From: Thioalkalivibrio thiocyanodenitrificans ARhD 1
GTDB taxonomy: Bacteria; Pseudomonadota; Gammaproteobacteria; Ectothiorhodospirales; Ectothiorhodospiraceae
Length of the DNA stretch: 64,000 nucleotides
NCBI RefSeq assembly: GCF_000378965.1
Contig: NZ_KB900536.1
Location: forward strand, 1,542,052-1,606,051
Direction of reading: 5' to 3'
A model generated the notes under the pieces. It was not told where the DNA came from. It was given only the letters and a program-made list of their open reading frames with translations, and searched no databases. This document shows positions 54,890 through 64,000 of the stretch, piece after piece (positions within the stretch are counted from its first letter, which is position 1; every line of letters begins with the position of its first letter). The position numbers and the translations under genes are program-made.

Positions 54890-55968
54890 GACGCGGTGTC
54901 CCCCGACCCGGACGCATCACGGGTGCGCACCTCCACCCGGGCGCCCGCGCCGATGCGGTGGGAGCCCTCCACCACCACCCGCATGCCTTCCTCCAGACCG
55001 TCCAGCACCTCCACCCGGCCCGGAGCACGGCGCCCCGTGACAATACGCAGGCGTTCGACCCGGTCATCCTCGCCGACGACAAAGACATATTGCTCGTCAC
55101 GCAGGGGGACCAGCGCCGATTCGGGCACGGACAGGGATTCCGCCGGATCCTTCATCAGGCGCACGGTCATAAGCATGCCGGGGCGCAGCAAGCCGTCCGG
55201 GTTGGGAATCTCTGCACGCACGGTGCCGGCCCGCGTGCCCGGATCGACGCGCGTGTCGATGGAGGTCACCTTGCCGGAGAACGCCTCACGCGGGTACGCG
55301 GCGCTGCGGGCCACGATCTCCTGCCCGGCGGTGATGCCCGGCAGAAAGGTCTCGGGCACGGTGAAGTCCAGCTTCACCACGCTGACATCGTCCAGGGTGG
55401 TAATCAGCGTGCCCGGGCTGACCAGCGCACCGACGCTGACGCGACGCAGACCCAGCATGCCGCTGAACGGCGCGCGCACCTCCCGGTCATCGAGCCGGGC
55501 GCGCGCGGCCTCAAGCCGGGCCTCGGCCTCGCTGACCCGGGATTCCTGTTCATCCAGGCGCTGGCGCGGCAGGTTGCGTTCCGCCACCAGGCCGCGGATG
55601 CGCTCCAGTTCACGGCGCTGCTCGGTCAGGCGCACCTCCGCCTCACGCAGCTCCGCCTGCTCCTCCGCGGTATCCAACCGCACCAGCAGGTCGCCTCGGC
55701 GCACCTGCTGGCCGTCGGTGAACCCAAGGGACGCCACGCGTCCGGTCACCTTGGCGGCCAGGTCCACGGATTCGTTGGCGCGTACGGTGCCCAGGGACTC
55801 CAGGGTGGTCACGAACGAATCCCGGCCCACCGGCACGACCACCACCGGCGTGATCCCGCCGCCGTTGGACGCGCCGGGCGCGTCCCCCCGGGGTTCGAAC
55901 TGATAGACAAAGGCGACCGCCCCGCCAATCGCCAGGATCAGCACCAGTGGCGCCAGAATCTTCTTCAC
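54886..55968 (-). CDS. RND efflux periplasmic adaptor (membrane-fusion protein)
   Basis: The 360-residue protein has an N-terminal membrane anchor (ILAPLVLILAIGGAVAFVYQF), a lipoyl half (VDLAAKVTGRVASLGFTDGQQVRRGDLLVRLD), a coiled-coil hairpin (about 105-150) and the barrel and membrane-proximal domains. It links the RND pump to an outer-membrane channel encoded elsewhere. It is the first gene of the pair. Confidence 0.94.
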   Translation of the reverse strand: MKKILAPLVLILAIGGAVAFVYQFEPRGDAPGASNGGGITPVVVVPVGRDSFVTTLESLGTVRANESVDLAAKVTGRVASLGFTDGQQVRRGDLLVRLDTAEEQAELREAEVRLTEQRRELERIRGLVAERNLPRQRLDEQESRVSEAEARLEAARARLDDREVRAPFSGMLGLRRVSVGALVSPGTLITTLDDVSVVKLDFTVPETFLPGITAGQEIVARSAAYPREAFSGKVTSIDTRVDPGTRAGTVRAEIPNPDGLLRPGMLMTVRLMKDPAESLSVPESALVPLRDEQYVFVVGEDDRVERLRIVTGRRAPGRVEVLDGLEEGMRVVVEGSHRIGAGARVEVRTRDASGSGDTAS

Positions 55969-56048
55969 GCTGTGGACCCTCTGTCAGTCAACCGGGAAAA
56001 GTCAGCACATTACACCACCAGGACCCGGTCGGACCACGCCCTCCCCGT

Positions 56049-57020
56049 TCAACCCCGTCCATGGGGCGCGCCGAAGTCCAGGACCGGGCCCCGGGGGATG
56101 ATGCCGGAGGGATTGATCTGCCTGTGGCTGCCGTAGTAGTGAGTCTTGATCTGCTCCAGGTTGACCGTCCCGGCGATGCCTTCCACCTGGTAGAGCTCCC
56201 GGGTAAAGGCCCAGAGGTTCGGGTAATCGATGAGTCGCCGCCGGTTGCACTTGAAGTGGCTGTAGTAGACGGCATCGAACCGGACGAGCGTGGTGAACAG
56301 GCGCCAGTCGGCCTCGGTCAACCGGCCACCTACCAGGTAGCGCTGCCCCGCCAGACGGCCCTCCAGCCAGTCCATGGTGTCGAACAGGGCATCGAACGCC
56401 CGGTCGTAGGCTTCCTGGGATGCCGCAAACCCCGCCCGGTACACGCCGTTGTTGAGGGTGTCGTAGACACGTTCGTTGACCGCGTCGATCTCGGGGCGCA
56501 GCGCTTGCGGATAATAGTCCGCATCGCGATCCGTGAAGGCATCGAAGGCACTGTTGAACATGCGGATGATCTCGGCGGATTCGTTGTTCACGATGGTATC
56601 GTGCTGCTTGTCCCACAACACCGGCACCGTAACGATCCCGGTGTAGTCCGGATCGGCCCGGGTGTAGAGTTCGTGCAGGTAACGGGCGCCGTGGAGATGA
56701 TCCGGCGTAGAGCCGGGATGGGCCTCGAAGCTCCAGCCCGGGTCGTGCATGAAGGGGTTGACCACCGATACGCTGATGAGCTTTTCGAGGCCCTTGAGCT
56801 GGCGGAAGATCAGGGTGCGATGCGCCCAGGGGCAGGCCCAGGACACATACAGGTGATAGCGGTCCGGCTCGGCGGGAAAACCGCCCTCGCCGCTCGGGCC
56901 CGGTGAACCGTCGGGGGTGATCCAGTGGCGGAACTGGGAATCCTTGCGCACAAACTCGCCGTTTTCCGTCTCGGCCTCCAGCCAGTCCTCGCGCAGTGCT
57001 CCATTGACCATCAGACTCAT
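56049..57020 (-). CDS. Glutathionyl-hydroquinone reductase (Xi-class GST)
   Basis: The 323-residue enzyme has the active-site Cys in WACPWAHR and the family's NPFMHDPGWSFE and VPVLWDKQHDTIVNNESAEIIRMFN. It removes glutathione from glutathionyl-hydroquinones. The ATG giving MSLMVNGALRED is chosen; upstream sequence overlaps the doxX 3' end. It is next to doxX and opposite a LysR regulator, an arrangement seen with quinone-stress genes. Confidence 0.92.
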   Translation of the reverse strand: MSLMVNGALREDWLEAETENGEFVRKDSQFRHWITPDGSPGPSGEGGFPAEPDRYHLYVSWACPWAHRTLIFRQLKGLEKLISVSVVNPFMHDPGWSFEAHPGSTPDHLHGARYLHELYTRADPDYTGIVTVPVLWDKQHDTIVNNESAEIIRMFNSAFDAFTDRDADYYPQALRPEIDAVNERVYDTLNNGVYRAGFAASQEAYDRAFDALFDTMDWLEGRLAGQRYLVGGRLTEADWRLFTTLVRFDAVYYSHFKCNRRRLIDYPNLWAFTRELYQVEGIAGTVNLEQIKTHYYGSHRQINPSGIIPRGPVLDFGAPHGRG

Positions 57021-57159
57021 GAGAATCGACTCCGGTTGCCGTGCCGCGCCCGATGAAAGCGGAATGGGTCGGGCATCCGGCGCATCGTAGGTGTGACATG
57101 TGTCCGGCAGCGGGAGTTCATCCAGGTGCCGGCACACACGAAGGGTTGAAGGGCGGGGG

Positions 57160-57546
57160 TCATCCGCGCCGCGCATCCAGGCTCCAGGCACCGGCGCCCC
57201 GTGCGCCCACATACAGCAGCCCGCCGGTGATGGCCAGGTTCTTCATGAACAGGATCTGCTGCATGGAATCGCCGAAATCGAGATGGAAGATCAGGGTGGC
57301 GAGCAGCGTGAAGGCCGCCAGCAGCAGGGCCGCCCAGCGGGTCCACAGGCCCGCGATCAGCGCCAGGGCACCGCCCACTTCCAGCAGTATCACCAGGGGA
57401 AGCAGCAGGCCCGGCACACCGAACGCCGCCATGTACGCCTGGGCACCCTGGAAACCGCCGATCTTGTCCAGGCCTGCCAGCAGGAACATCACCGCCAGCA
57501 GCACGCGTCCCGCCAGCATTGCAATGGGTTGAATCGTGTTCATCAT
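57160..57546 (-). CDS. DoxX family membrane protein
   Basis: The 128-residue protein has four hydrophobic helices (AGRVLLAVMFLLAGLDKIGG; LLLPLVILLEVGGALALIAGL; AALLLAAFTLLATLIF; ILFMKNLAITGGLLYVG). DoxX proteins occur in redox and thiol-stress operons; biochemical function is unsettled. It shares the intergenic region with the divergent LysR gene and is probably cotranscribed with the reductase gene downstream. Confidence 0.9.
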   Translation of the reverse strand: MMNTIQPIAMLAGRVLLAVMFLLAGLDKIGGFQGAQAYMAAFGVPGLLLPLVILLEVGGALALIAGLWTRWAALLLAAFTLLATLIFHLDFGDSMQQILFMKNLAITGGLLYVGARGAGAWSLDARRG

Positions 57547-57618
57547 CGAGTTCCTTCCAGGTTGTCATCAGAATGAGCCCCCAGTATCAATAAATACGAC
57601 AGATAAAAAAGCGCAAAT

Positions 57619-57639
57619 ATTGGGCTATATTGATCCAAT
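57619..57639. promoter_or_regulatory. LysR-type binding box between doxX and the regulator gene
   Basis: ATTGG and CCAAT flank exactly eleven AT-rich bases, giving the T-N11-A palindrome that LysR regulators bind. It lies 32 bases before the regulator start and 73 bases from the doxX start, so it could control both genes. Confidence 0.65.
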
Positions 57640-57670
57640 GAATAGATATGTTAATGACCGGTAAAACGCC

Positions 57671-58579
57671 ATGAAAGGGCCCCGAATCTCACTGGAACAA
57701 TGGCGGGTGCTGCAGGCGGTGGTGGAACAGGGCGGATTCGCCCAGGCCGCCCGCCATCTGCACCGAAGCCAGTCCTCGGTGAGCTACACGGTCGCCCGCC
57801 TGCAGGAGCAGGCCGGTATCGCGCTGATGCGCATCGAGGGCCGCAAGGCGGTGCTCACGGAAGCCGGTGAGGTACTGCTGCGCCGCGCCGGGGTGCTGCT
57901 CCGGGACGCCCGGGTCCTGGAGGCACTGGCCGGGAACCTCGCGCAGGGCTGGGAGCCGGAGGTTCGCCTGGTGGTGGACGCGGCCTTCCCGGCGGATCTG
58001 CTCATGGCGGCGCTCGGGCATTTCGTGCCGGTGAGCCGCGGGACCCGGGTGCAGTTGGAGGAGGTGGTGTTGTCCGGCGCCGAGGACCGCCTGATGGGCG
58101 GCGAGGCGGACCTCGTCATCGGCATCCGGGTGCCGGCCAGCCACCTGGGGACCCACCTGGTGGACATCGGCTTCCGTGCCGTGGCACACCCGGACCACCC
58201 CCTGCACCGGCTCGACCGCCCCGTCACCGGCAACGATCTGAAGGGCCATCTGCAGGTGGTGATTCGTGATTCGGGCACCGGGAATCGCACCGACATCGGC
58301 TGGCTCGCGGCGGAACACCGCTGGACGGTGACCCACTTTGACACCGCACTGGCGGCCCTCGAGGCGGGACTCGGCTTCGGGTGGCTGCCGGAACATCGCC
58401 TGGCCGACGCGCTGGAGAGGGGCACGCTTGCGGCGCTGCCACTGGTGGCCGGCGGGCAGTACAGCGTGCCCCTGTACCTGATGTTCGGGGATGAGGACAA
58501 CGCCGGGCCCGCGACGCGCGCGCTGGCCCGGGTCCTCACCGACGCCTGCCGGACCGCGCACCCGCCCTGCGGCGCATGA
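57671..58579 (+). CDS. LysR-family transcriptional regulator
   Basis: The 302-residue regulator has an N-terminal winged helix-turn-helix (GGFAQAARHLHRSQSSVSYTVARLQEQAG) and a LysR substrate-binding domain. It is divergent from doxX-reductase, with a perfect T-N11-A palindrome between them. It probably activates those genes on sensing a quinone or related electrophile (inference from the targets). Confidence 0.93.
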   Translation: MKGPRISLEQWRVLQAVVEQGGFAQAARHLHRSQSSVSYTVARLQEQAGIALMRIEGRKAVLTEAGEVLLRRAGVLLRDARVLEALAGNLAQGWEPEVRLVVDAAFPADLLMAALGHFVPVSRGTRVQLEEVVLSGAEDRLMGGEADLVIGIRVPASHLGTHLVDIGFRAVAHPDHPLHRLDRPVTGNDLKGHLQVVIRDSGTGNRTDIGWLAAEHRWTVTHFDTALAALEAGLGFGWLPEHRLADALERGTLAALPLVAGGQYSVPLYLMFGDEDNAGPATRALARVLTDACRTAHPPCGA

Positions 58580-58870
58580 TCGTGCAGCCGACCACGTCCA
58601 CCACCCGCTCGACAAACGGGGGTGCCTCCGCGGTCCTTTCGGCTGATAATGTGGCGGGACAGGAATCTTTTGCGCCGGGGTGCCCGAGAGAACGCCCATG
58701 CATATACGAGGAGAGGATTCGATGATTCGGATGTCGTGGCGCACCCGCGGCTCCGCCACGACGACCGGCAGCGCCGGACGGATGCACACGGGCATCGGGC
58801 GGCGGATGCCCCGTATGCCGGCGTGTCGCCTGCACGACACCGTGCCCGCACCCCGGGAGCCCATGCAGCA

Positions 58871-61477
58871 GTGAACCACGACAGCCAGCAGGATGCGGGC
58901 AAGACGGATACAGGCGCATTTGAAGCCGATCCAGCCACCGGGGATCGGGCTTCCGCCGTCGCGCGGCGTCCCATTCTGCCCGGATGGCTGCGGGGTCAGA
59001 CGGGCCAGCGCCGCGCCATCGTCATCGTGTTCGTGCTGGTGCTGCTGGGCCTGTCCTATGCCCAGTGGCCCCGTGGCCCGGACCTGCTTGCCTATGACCT
59101 GGCCGCGCGCCTCATTCCCGCCGAAGCGGGCCTTGCCGGCGTGGCACTCGTGGATACGGGCCCCGGCCCCGTTGACTATGATGTCCTCGCCCGTGCCGTG
59201 GACATCCTGGCCGCCCAGGGCGTGAACCGGCTCGGCATCTACCTGCCCCTGCATCAGCGTCAGTCCCCGCCAGACATGCAGTCCCTGATCCTGGAGTCCG
59301 ACCGGGGCGCGCTCGGCGCGCCCGCCCCGGCATGGCTGGCACGCCTGGACCGGGATGCCCGCCTTGCCGACGCCCTGCGCCGCCACGGGGGGGCCGTACT
59401 GGCCGCCTTTCCGGACGTCACCCGTGACACGGCCCGTGGTGGGACGCTGAGCCGGATCAATGCGGCACCCATACCCTGGTATGCCCGGCCGTGGCTTGCC
59501 GTGTTCATGCGAACACCCGGTCCGGCCCGCCTGGAGACGCCCTTGCAGACCCCCCTGCCGGATCTCGCCAGCGTCGCGCGTGACGTCGGTGCCGCGCTGC
59601 CTGTCACCGCGCCCACCGGGGTCAGGCTCGCCGTCAACGAACCCGGCGGGCCCTGGGCCGGGTTTCTGCTGCCCCTGTTGAACCACGGAGACGCCGCGAC
59701 CGCGCAGATCAGGCTCGAACCCGGCCGCGGGGTGCGCCTGGGCAATGAACTGCGCCCCCTCGGACCGGACCTGTCGGCCCATCCGATCCCCCCCCGCCAG
59801 GATCCCCGCGGGAACGGTCTGCTGGTGCACGACCTGGATACGCTGCTGGCCGGCAACGCCAGCCTGGAAGGACGCACCGTCATCCTCGGGCGCGCTGACA
59901 ACCGGGCCCCATCGGTGAATCTGGGCGCGGGCGTGACACTGCCGGACGCCGTCTGGCAGACCTATGCCCTGGGCAGCCTGATGGACGAACGCGCCATATG
60001 GGTGCCCGCCTGGTTCCACGGCATCGAGCGGGTGCTGCTGGTACTGGTGGGGCTCTACCTGTTGGCCCTGCCCCTGCAACTGACCAGCCGCACCGCGGGC
60101 CTCCTGCTGTCACTCCTGATCGTGGTGGTGGTGTTCAACGCCGGCATCCTGATGCTGCTGGTGCACCACATGTGGTTACCGGTTACCCTGCCGGTCCTCG
60201 CCCTGCTGGCGGGTCACGGACTGTTATGGGCCTGGCTGCGCCACACGGACATCCTGTCCCGGGACCGCCGCGATGCCTCGGAGGCCCATTATCAGCTGGG
60301 CAGCCTGTTGCGATCCCAGGGACAGCTTGAGCCGGCCTTTGATCACCTGCGCCGCGTGCGCAATGTGGACGAGCCCCTTTGCCAGCAGCTGTACCAGCTT
60401 GGCCATGACCTGGTGCGCCGCCGCCAGTATGCCCGGGCCATGGCCGTGTACACGCATCTGGACACCGTCTCCCCCCGTTACCGGGACGTGCCGGTACGCA
60501 TCCTGCGTTTGCGCGGCGTGTCCAAACCGGCCCGCAAGCGCCTGGGACAGGATCTCACCAGGATGGAGAACACCCTGATTGTCGATGGCGACACCCTGGA
60601 GAAACCCACCCTCGGACGCTACCAGATCGAGCGCCAGCTGGGGCGTGGCTCCATGGGCATCGTCTACCTGGGCGTGGATCCCAAGATCAGCCGCAAGGTG
60701 GCGATCAAGACCCTGGCCCTGAATCAGGAGTTCGAGACGGAACTGCTCGAGCAGGTGAAGATGCGCTTCTTCCGGGAGGCGGAGGCCTCCGGCCGCCTCA
60801 ACCACCGCAACATCGTCACCATCTACGACGTGGGCGAGGAACACGACCTGGCCTTCATCGCCATGGACTACCTGGAGGGCACGGCCCTGGACGCCTACAC
60901 ACGGGCCGACAACCTGCTGCCCGTGGGCGAGGTCCTGGAGGTATGTGCCCAGGTGGCGGACGGGCTCGCATATGCCCATGGCCAGCAGGTGATCCATCGG
61001 GACGTCAAGCCCGCCAACGTCATCTATGACCGCGACAAGGGTTCGGTCACCATCACCGACTTCGGCATTGCCTGCCTGACGGACAACAACCGCACGCGCA
61101 CCGGCACCATCCTCGGTACGCCCGCCTTCATGTCGCCGGAGCAGGTCGCCGGCAAGCCCGTGGACGGCCGCTCGGACCTGTTCTCCCTGGGCGTAACCCT
61201 CTACCAGCTGCTGTGCGGCCGGCTGCCCTTCAACGCCGAAACCATGGCGAGCCTGGTCTACCAGATCACGCAGACCCGCCACCAGTCCATCTCGGAGATA
61301 CGCCCCGAACTGGGCCCCCTGGTGGCCCTGATCCTCAACCGCGCCCTTGAAAAGGATCCCGCACGGCGATACCAGGACGGCGCCGACCTGGCGAAGGCCT
61401 TGCGCGAATGCGCCGTGGCGCTGAAGCGCGGCCCGAAGCCCGGGCAATACAGCAGCCGGCACGCCATGACGCCCTGA
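58871..61477 (+). CDS. CHASE2-domain sensor serine/threonine protein kinase
   Basis: The 868-residue membrane kinase has one N-terminal helix (AIVIVFVLVLLGLSYA), a periplasmic CHASE2 sensor (about 65-360), three more helices (about 380-455) and a TPR-like linker. The C-terminal kinase is of PknB type: GRGSMGIVYLG, VAIKTL, HRDVKPANV, DFGIA and TPAFMSPEQV, all catalytic residues present. The start is uncertain: this GTG was chosen because upstream codons are unlike any domain, but an ATG at 58622 is in frame. The 291 bases before it show no other gene. Confidence 0.88.
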   Translation: MNHDSQQDAGKTDTGAFEADPATGDRASAVARRPILPGWLRGQTGQRRAIVIVFVLVLLGLSYAQWPRGPDLLAYDLAARLIPAEAGLAGVALVDTGPGPVDYDVLARAVDILAAQGVNRLGIYLPLHQRQSPPDMQSLILESDRGALGAPAPAWLARLDRDARLADALRRHGGAVLAAFPDVTRDTARGGTLSRINAAPIPWYARPWLAVFMRTPGPARLETPLQTPLPDLASVARDVGAALPVTAPTGVRLAVNEPGGPWAGFLLPLLNHGDAATAQIRLEPGRGVRLGNELRPLGPDLSAHPIPPRQDPRGNGLLVHDLDTLLAGNASLEGRTVILGRADNRAPSVNLGAGVTLPDAVWQTYALGSLMDERAIWVPAWFHGIERVLLVLVGLYLLALPLQLTSRTAGLLLSLLIVVVVFNAGILMLLVHHMWLPVTLPVLALLAGHGLLWAWLRHTDILSRDRRDASEAHYQLGSLLRSQGQLEPAFDHLRRVRNVDEPLCQQLYQLGHDLVRRRQYARAMAVYTHLDTVSPRYRDVPVRILRLRGVSKPARKRLGQDLTRMENTLIVDGDTLEKPTLGRYQIERQLGRGSMGIVYLGVDPKISRKVAIKTLALNQEFETELLEQVKMRFFREAEASGRLNHRNIVTIYDVGEEHDLAFIAMDYLEGTALDAYTRADNLLPVGEVLEVCAQVADGLAYAHGQQVIHRDVKPANVIYDRDKGSVTITDFGIACLTDNNRTRTGTILGTPAFMSPEQVAGKPVDGRSDLFSLGVTLYQLLCGRLPFNAETMASLVYQITQTRHQSISEIRPELGPLVALILNRALEKDPARRYQDGADLAKALRECAVALKRGPKPGQYSSRHAMTP

Positions 61478-61535
61478 GGGCCGGGTGCGGATCGGCTGCT
61501 TGATCGCCCGGAGGGAGGCCGACACAATAACCCGG

Positions 61536-61655
61536 ATGACGGATTCGCAGAGATCACCCGACCAGCGGTGCCCGCAGGAATCGAATGAGCGGGCACCGCC
61601 GGGCGTACAGGCAAATGCGCCGTCTGCGGACACGCGCGCGGAGACAGGACCGTGA
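61536..61655 (+). CDS. Possible 39-residue peptide coupled to the methyltransferase
   Basis: A short frame (MTDSQRSPDQRCPQESNERA onwards, Pro/Ala-rich) ends with a GTGA overlap on the methyltransferase start. No family is recognised. It may be a translational-coupling leader or chance. Confidence 0.2.
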   Translation: MTDSQRSPDQRCPQESNERAPPGVQANAPSADTRAETGP

Positions 61656-63175
61656 CGAACCCGGTCGCTGAGAGCTACGACCAGATCCCCTACGAGAGCC
61701 ACCCCGTCGCCGACACCCATCCGGACCGGATCGCGGCCATCGCGGGCCTGTTCGGCCTGCAGGCCCCCGACCCGGCCCGCGCCCGGGTCTTGGAACTGGG
61801 TTGCGCGGCCGGGGGGAACCTCATCCCCATGGCCTGGCATCTGCCCGACGGGCAATACCATGGCGTCGAGCTCTCCGGCGCCCAGGCCGATCACGGTCGG
61901 CGCATGGTGGGTCACCTGGGGCTGTCCAACGTGGACATTCTCCACGCCGACATCATGGATGTGCCCCTTGCCGGCGAGCCCTTCGACTACATCCTCGTGC
62001 ACGGCGTGTTCTCCTGGGTGCCGGATGCGGTCCAGACACGCATCCTGGAGATCTGTGCCGGGCGGCTGGCCCCGGACGGGATGGCCTACATCAGCTACAA
62101 CACGCAGCCCGGCTGGGGCCTTCGCGGCATGGTGCGCCAGATGCTCCTGCACCACACCCGCGGGATCGAAAGCCCCGTCGGCCGGCTCGCCGCCACGCGC
62201 GAACTGCTGGACTTCCTGGCCACGCCCGTGGAACACCCGCTACCGGGCCACGAGTGGCTGCGACAGGAGATCGGCTACCTGCGAAAGGCCCGGGACAGCT
62301 ACCTCTACCACGAGTACCTGGAAGACTCGAACAGCCCCATGCTGTTCTCCGCGTTCATGGAAAAGGCGCACGGCGCGGGGCTTCAGTACCTGGGGGATTC
62401 GCAGTTGCACACCATGTTCCCCAGCACTCTCGGAGACGCGGTAGCGGAACGCTTCGAGGCCATGGACGATCTCGAACAGGAGGAACAGTACCTGGACTTC
62501 CTGCGCCTGCGCCCGTTCCGGCAAAGCCTGCTGTGCCGCGGGGGCGCGAACATCCGCCGGGAGATCGACCTGGGCTGGCTGGCCGGCCGGCGCTTCCACA
62601 GCGCCCTTCAGGCCGAACGTGGATCCGGGAACGATCATCGGTGGCGCAGCCCCGGCGGAATCTCCTTTCAGGTCCGGCACCCGCGGACACATCGCCTGTT
62701 GGGCGCCCTGTCCGCCGCCTACCCCCGCGCGCTCACCCTGGAGGAGTGCCTGGGCTCGGCCTCCCACGACGGCCCCCTGCTGAACGAACTGTTCAACCTG
62801 TTCGTCTCGGGCGCCGTGCAGGTGACACGCCTGGAGAATCCGCCGGTCCCAACATCGAGACCCGTGCGCCCCCGGGTATCCGGCCTCGCCCGCATGCAGG
62901 CCGAAATGGGGGAAGGCCACCTGGCCACGTTCCGTCACGAAAGCCTGGGCCTGGACCCGGTGTCCACGAAGCTGGTCACCCTGCTGGATGGCAGCCGCGA
63001 TGTCGCGGCCCTGGTGGACGATCTGGCGCGGACCGCGGAAACGGACCCGGTCCTGGGGGCGGCCGTCGGTCTCGGGGAGGCGGAGATGCAGGACCTGCAA
63101 AAGCAGGTCAGAACCAACGTGGAACGCCTGCTGCAGCTGTTCGGCCGTCACGGGCTTCTCACGGGCGCCGACTGA
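61652..63175 (+). CDS. Class I methyltransferase with methyltransferase-regulatory domain
   Basis: The 507-residue protein has a SAM-binding domain with YDQIPYESHPVADTHPDRIAAI and motif I VLELGCAAGGNLIPMA, then YHGVELSGAQ and YILVHGVFSWVP. It continues into the regulatory domain (LYHEYLEDSNSPMLFSAFMEKAHGAGLQYLGD) and a C-terminal helical part. Such proteins are often near TPR or kinase genes and their substrate is unknown. GTG start. Confidence 0.88.
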   Translation: MTNPVAESYDQIPYESHPVADTHPDRIAAIAGLFGLQAPDPARARVLELGCAAGGNLIPMAWHLPDGQYHGVELSGAQADHGRRMVGHLGLSNVDILHADIMDVPLAGEPFDYILVHGVFSWVPDAVQTRILEICAGRLAPDGMAYISYNTQPGWGLRGMVRQMLLHHTRGIESPVGRLAATRELLDFLATPVEHPLPGHEWLRQEIGYLRKARDSYLYHEYLEDSNSPMLFSAFMEKAHGAGLQYLGDSQLHTMFPSTLGDAVAERFEAMDDLEQEEQYLDFLRLRPFRQSLLCRGGANIRREIDLGWLAGRRFHSALQAERGSGNDHRWRSPGGISFQVRHPRTHRLLGALSAAYPRALTLEECLGSASHDGPLLNELFNLFVSGAVQVTRLENPPVPTSRPVRPRVSGLARMQAEMGEGHLATFRHESLGLDPVSTKLVTLLDGSRDVAALVDDLARTAETDPVLGAAVGLGEAEMQDLQKQVRTNVERLLQLFGRHGLLTGAD

Positions 63176-63199
63176 CGCACCGGTCGACGGATTGCCCGT

Positions 63200-63213
63200 G
63201 GACCCTCGGGTCC
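63200..63213. terminator. Small palindrome between the methyltransferase and gshA
   Basis: GGACCC and GGGTCC face each other between two converging genes. The stem is short and there is no T-tract, so it is a weak candidate bidirectional terminator. Confidence 0.35.
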
Positions 63214-63217
63214 GTGC

Positions 63218-64000
63218 CTACACCGCCTGGGAGAAGTAGCGGCGCAGGTACTCCTCGAAGCTGACGTCATCGGAGGCCTCGATCTCGCGCTGGCGGTCCA
63301 GAGACGCGCGCGCTTCGGCCTCGAACACCGACTCGCGGTCGGGCGCAAGAGTGAGGCCCCGGAAGTGGGCGTGGTGCTGGCGGGACAGGCGCCGGGCGAA
63401 TTCGTAGAAACCCTCACGCCGTTCGCCCATCTCGGCGAGCATGCGGGCCGACGGGGTCAACGCCGGATCGGCAACCTTCGCCCGCTGTCGTTCCAGCGCA
63501 GCGCTGTACGGCCGCCCCGGGTCATCCCCGTCCAGGGCGGCGCACAAGGGCGCCATGGCCGTCAGGATCTCGTCGGCCCATTCGCGCAACGGCACCTGAT
63601 CACCATTGCGCAGCAGCTTCAACGCCGGATCGCGGCCGCGGTGGGCGGCCGCGCTCTGATTGTGGTCGATCTGCAGGCGTTCCACCTCCCCGATCACCGG
63701 GCTGTCCCTGAGCAGGCAGGCGAACATGAACGCTTCCAGAAACCGCAGCTGCGTCTCGCACACGCCCAGTGGTTCGAAGGCATTCACATCCAGTGAGCGC
63801 AGCTCCACATAGCGCACGCCCCGTCGGCGCAGTGCCAGTACCGGCTTCTCGTTGCCCTCCATGACGGGCTTGGGGCGCACGGAGCTGTAATACTCGTTCT
63901 CGATCTGCAGGATGTTGGCGTTGAGCTGGCGATACTCGCCGTCAACCACCACACCGAGCGCCTCGTACACCGGCGACGGTGTGGTGATGGCGCACTCCAG
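63218..64000 (-). CDS. gshA: Glutamate-cysteine ligase, C-terminal part
   Basis: The frame runs off the right edge; 260 residues are visible. RGVRYVELRSLDVNAFEPLGVCETQLRFLEAFMFACLL is the hallmark of the proteobacterial GshA family, with PKPVMEGNEKPVLAL just before. It joins glutamate and cysteine in the first step of glutathione synthesis. That fits the glutathione-dependent reductase 6 kb upstream. The end SFEEYLRRYFSQAV is complete. Confidence 0.92.
   Translation of the reverse strand: MECAITTPSPVYEALGVVVDGEYRQLNANILQIENEYYSSVRPKPVMEGNEKPVLALRRRGVRYVELRSLDVNAFEPLGVCETQLRFLEAFMFACLLRDSPVIGEVERLQIDHNQSAAAHRGRDPALKLLRNGDQVPLREWADEILTAMAPLCAALDGDDPGRPYSAALERQRAKVADPALTPSARMLAEMGERREGFYEFARRLSRQHHAHFRGLTLAPDRESVFEAEARASLDRQREIEASDDVSFEEYLRRYFSQAV

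Noticed and set aside
51761-55903. 1380-codon open frame opposite the RND efflux genes
   Set aside because: It is antisense to two clear family members, has no recognisable domain and starts within a heptamer array.
57689-62236. Long minus-strand open frames opposite the LysR, kinase and methyltransferase genes
   Set aside because: Both are shadows; the plus-strand genes carry full domain motifs.

Overview
The window is about 64 kb of GC-rich gammaproteobacterial chromosome. From 2.3 to 30 kb the gene order (sspB-sspA-petCBA-nif3-algW-hisC-hisD-hisG-murA-mlaBCDEF, then kdsD-kdsC-lptCAB-rpoN-hpf-ptsN-rapZ-npr) is the one known from Pseudomonas. The HPr kinase gene, the PVWY-type cytochrome b Qo motif, a bacterial sucrose-phosphate synthase (a compatible-solute enzyme) and the many heptamer repeats suggest a purple-sulfur or sulfur-oxidiser relative such as the Ectothiorhodospiraceae (Thioalkalivibrio-like). 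That assignment is inference.

Region by region. 0-2.3 kb: end of lpoA, yraN and an FAD-linked D-2-hydroxyacid dehydrogenase. 2.3-17.4 kb: a long minus-strand run with stringent-starvation factors, the cytochrome bc1 operon, nif3 and histidine genes (with a DAHP synthase wedged between hisG and hisD), plus murA and the Mla phospholipid transporter. algW is the only plus-strand gene in it. 17.5-21.5 kb: an accessory block (unknown protein, LLM flavin oxidoreductase, short-chain epimerase, Ca/Na antiporter). 21.6-30 kb: KDO/LPS transport genes, sigma-54 and the nitrogen-PTS regulatory cluster. 30-36 kb: a DUF484/GGDEF protein, a TIGR02444 protein, PepN, BolA and small proteins.

36-48.7 kb is the most unusual part. 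A plus-strand set (WecG-type glycosyltransferase, PqqD-like chaperone, NTP_transf_5 protein) faces a minus-strand operon. That operon holds an HprK-related kinase A, two 72-residue peptides with a twin-arginine leader and a variable tail, two Ser/Thr-rich beta-type proteins of about 160 residues, a 1056-residue TPR/GT9-like protein, a DUF6165 protein and an OGT/SPINDLY-type TPR glycosyltransferase. The peptide plus beta-protein pair lies in an imperfect tandem duplication of about 1.26 kb. The scar between the copies still carries the frameshifted 5' end of the TPR gene and the 3' end of the kinase gene. I read the region as a candidate peptide-modification and export system; its function is not established.

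48.7-64 kb: sucrose-phosphate synthase, MsrB, an RND efflux pair, glutathionyl-hydroquinone reductase with DoxX and a divergent LysR regulator, a CHASE2-Ser/Thr kinase, a methyltransferase with regulatory domain and the 3' end of gshA.

A second theme is a family of inverted short-period arrays (mostly heptamers, one 9-mer). They sit in gene junctions at about 8.6, 11.1, 20.4, 21.5, 22.6, 32.0, 48.8 and 51.7 kb. The two arms of each locus share a unit, but most loci use different units. No tRNA, rRNA, CRISPR array or insertion sequence was recognised.
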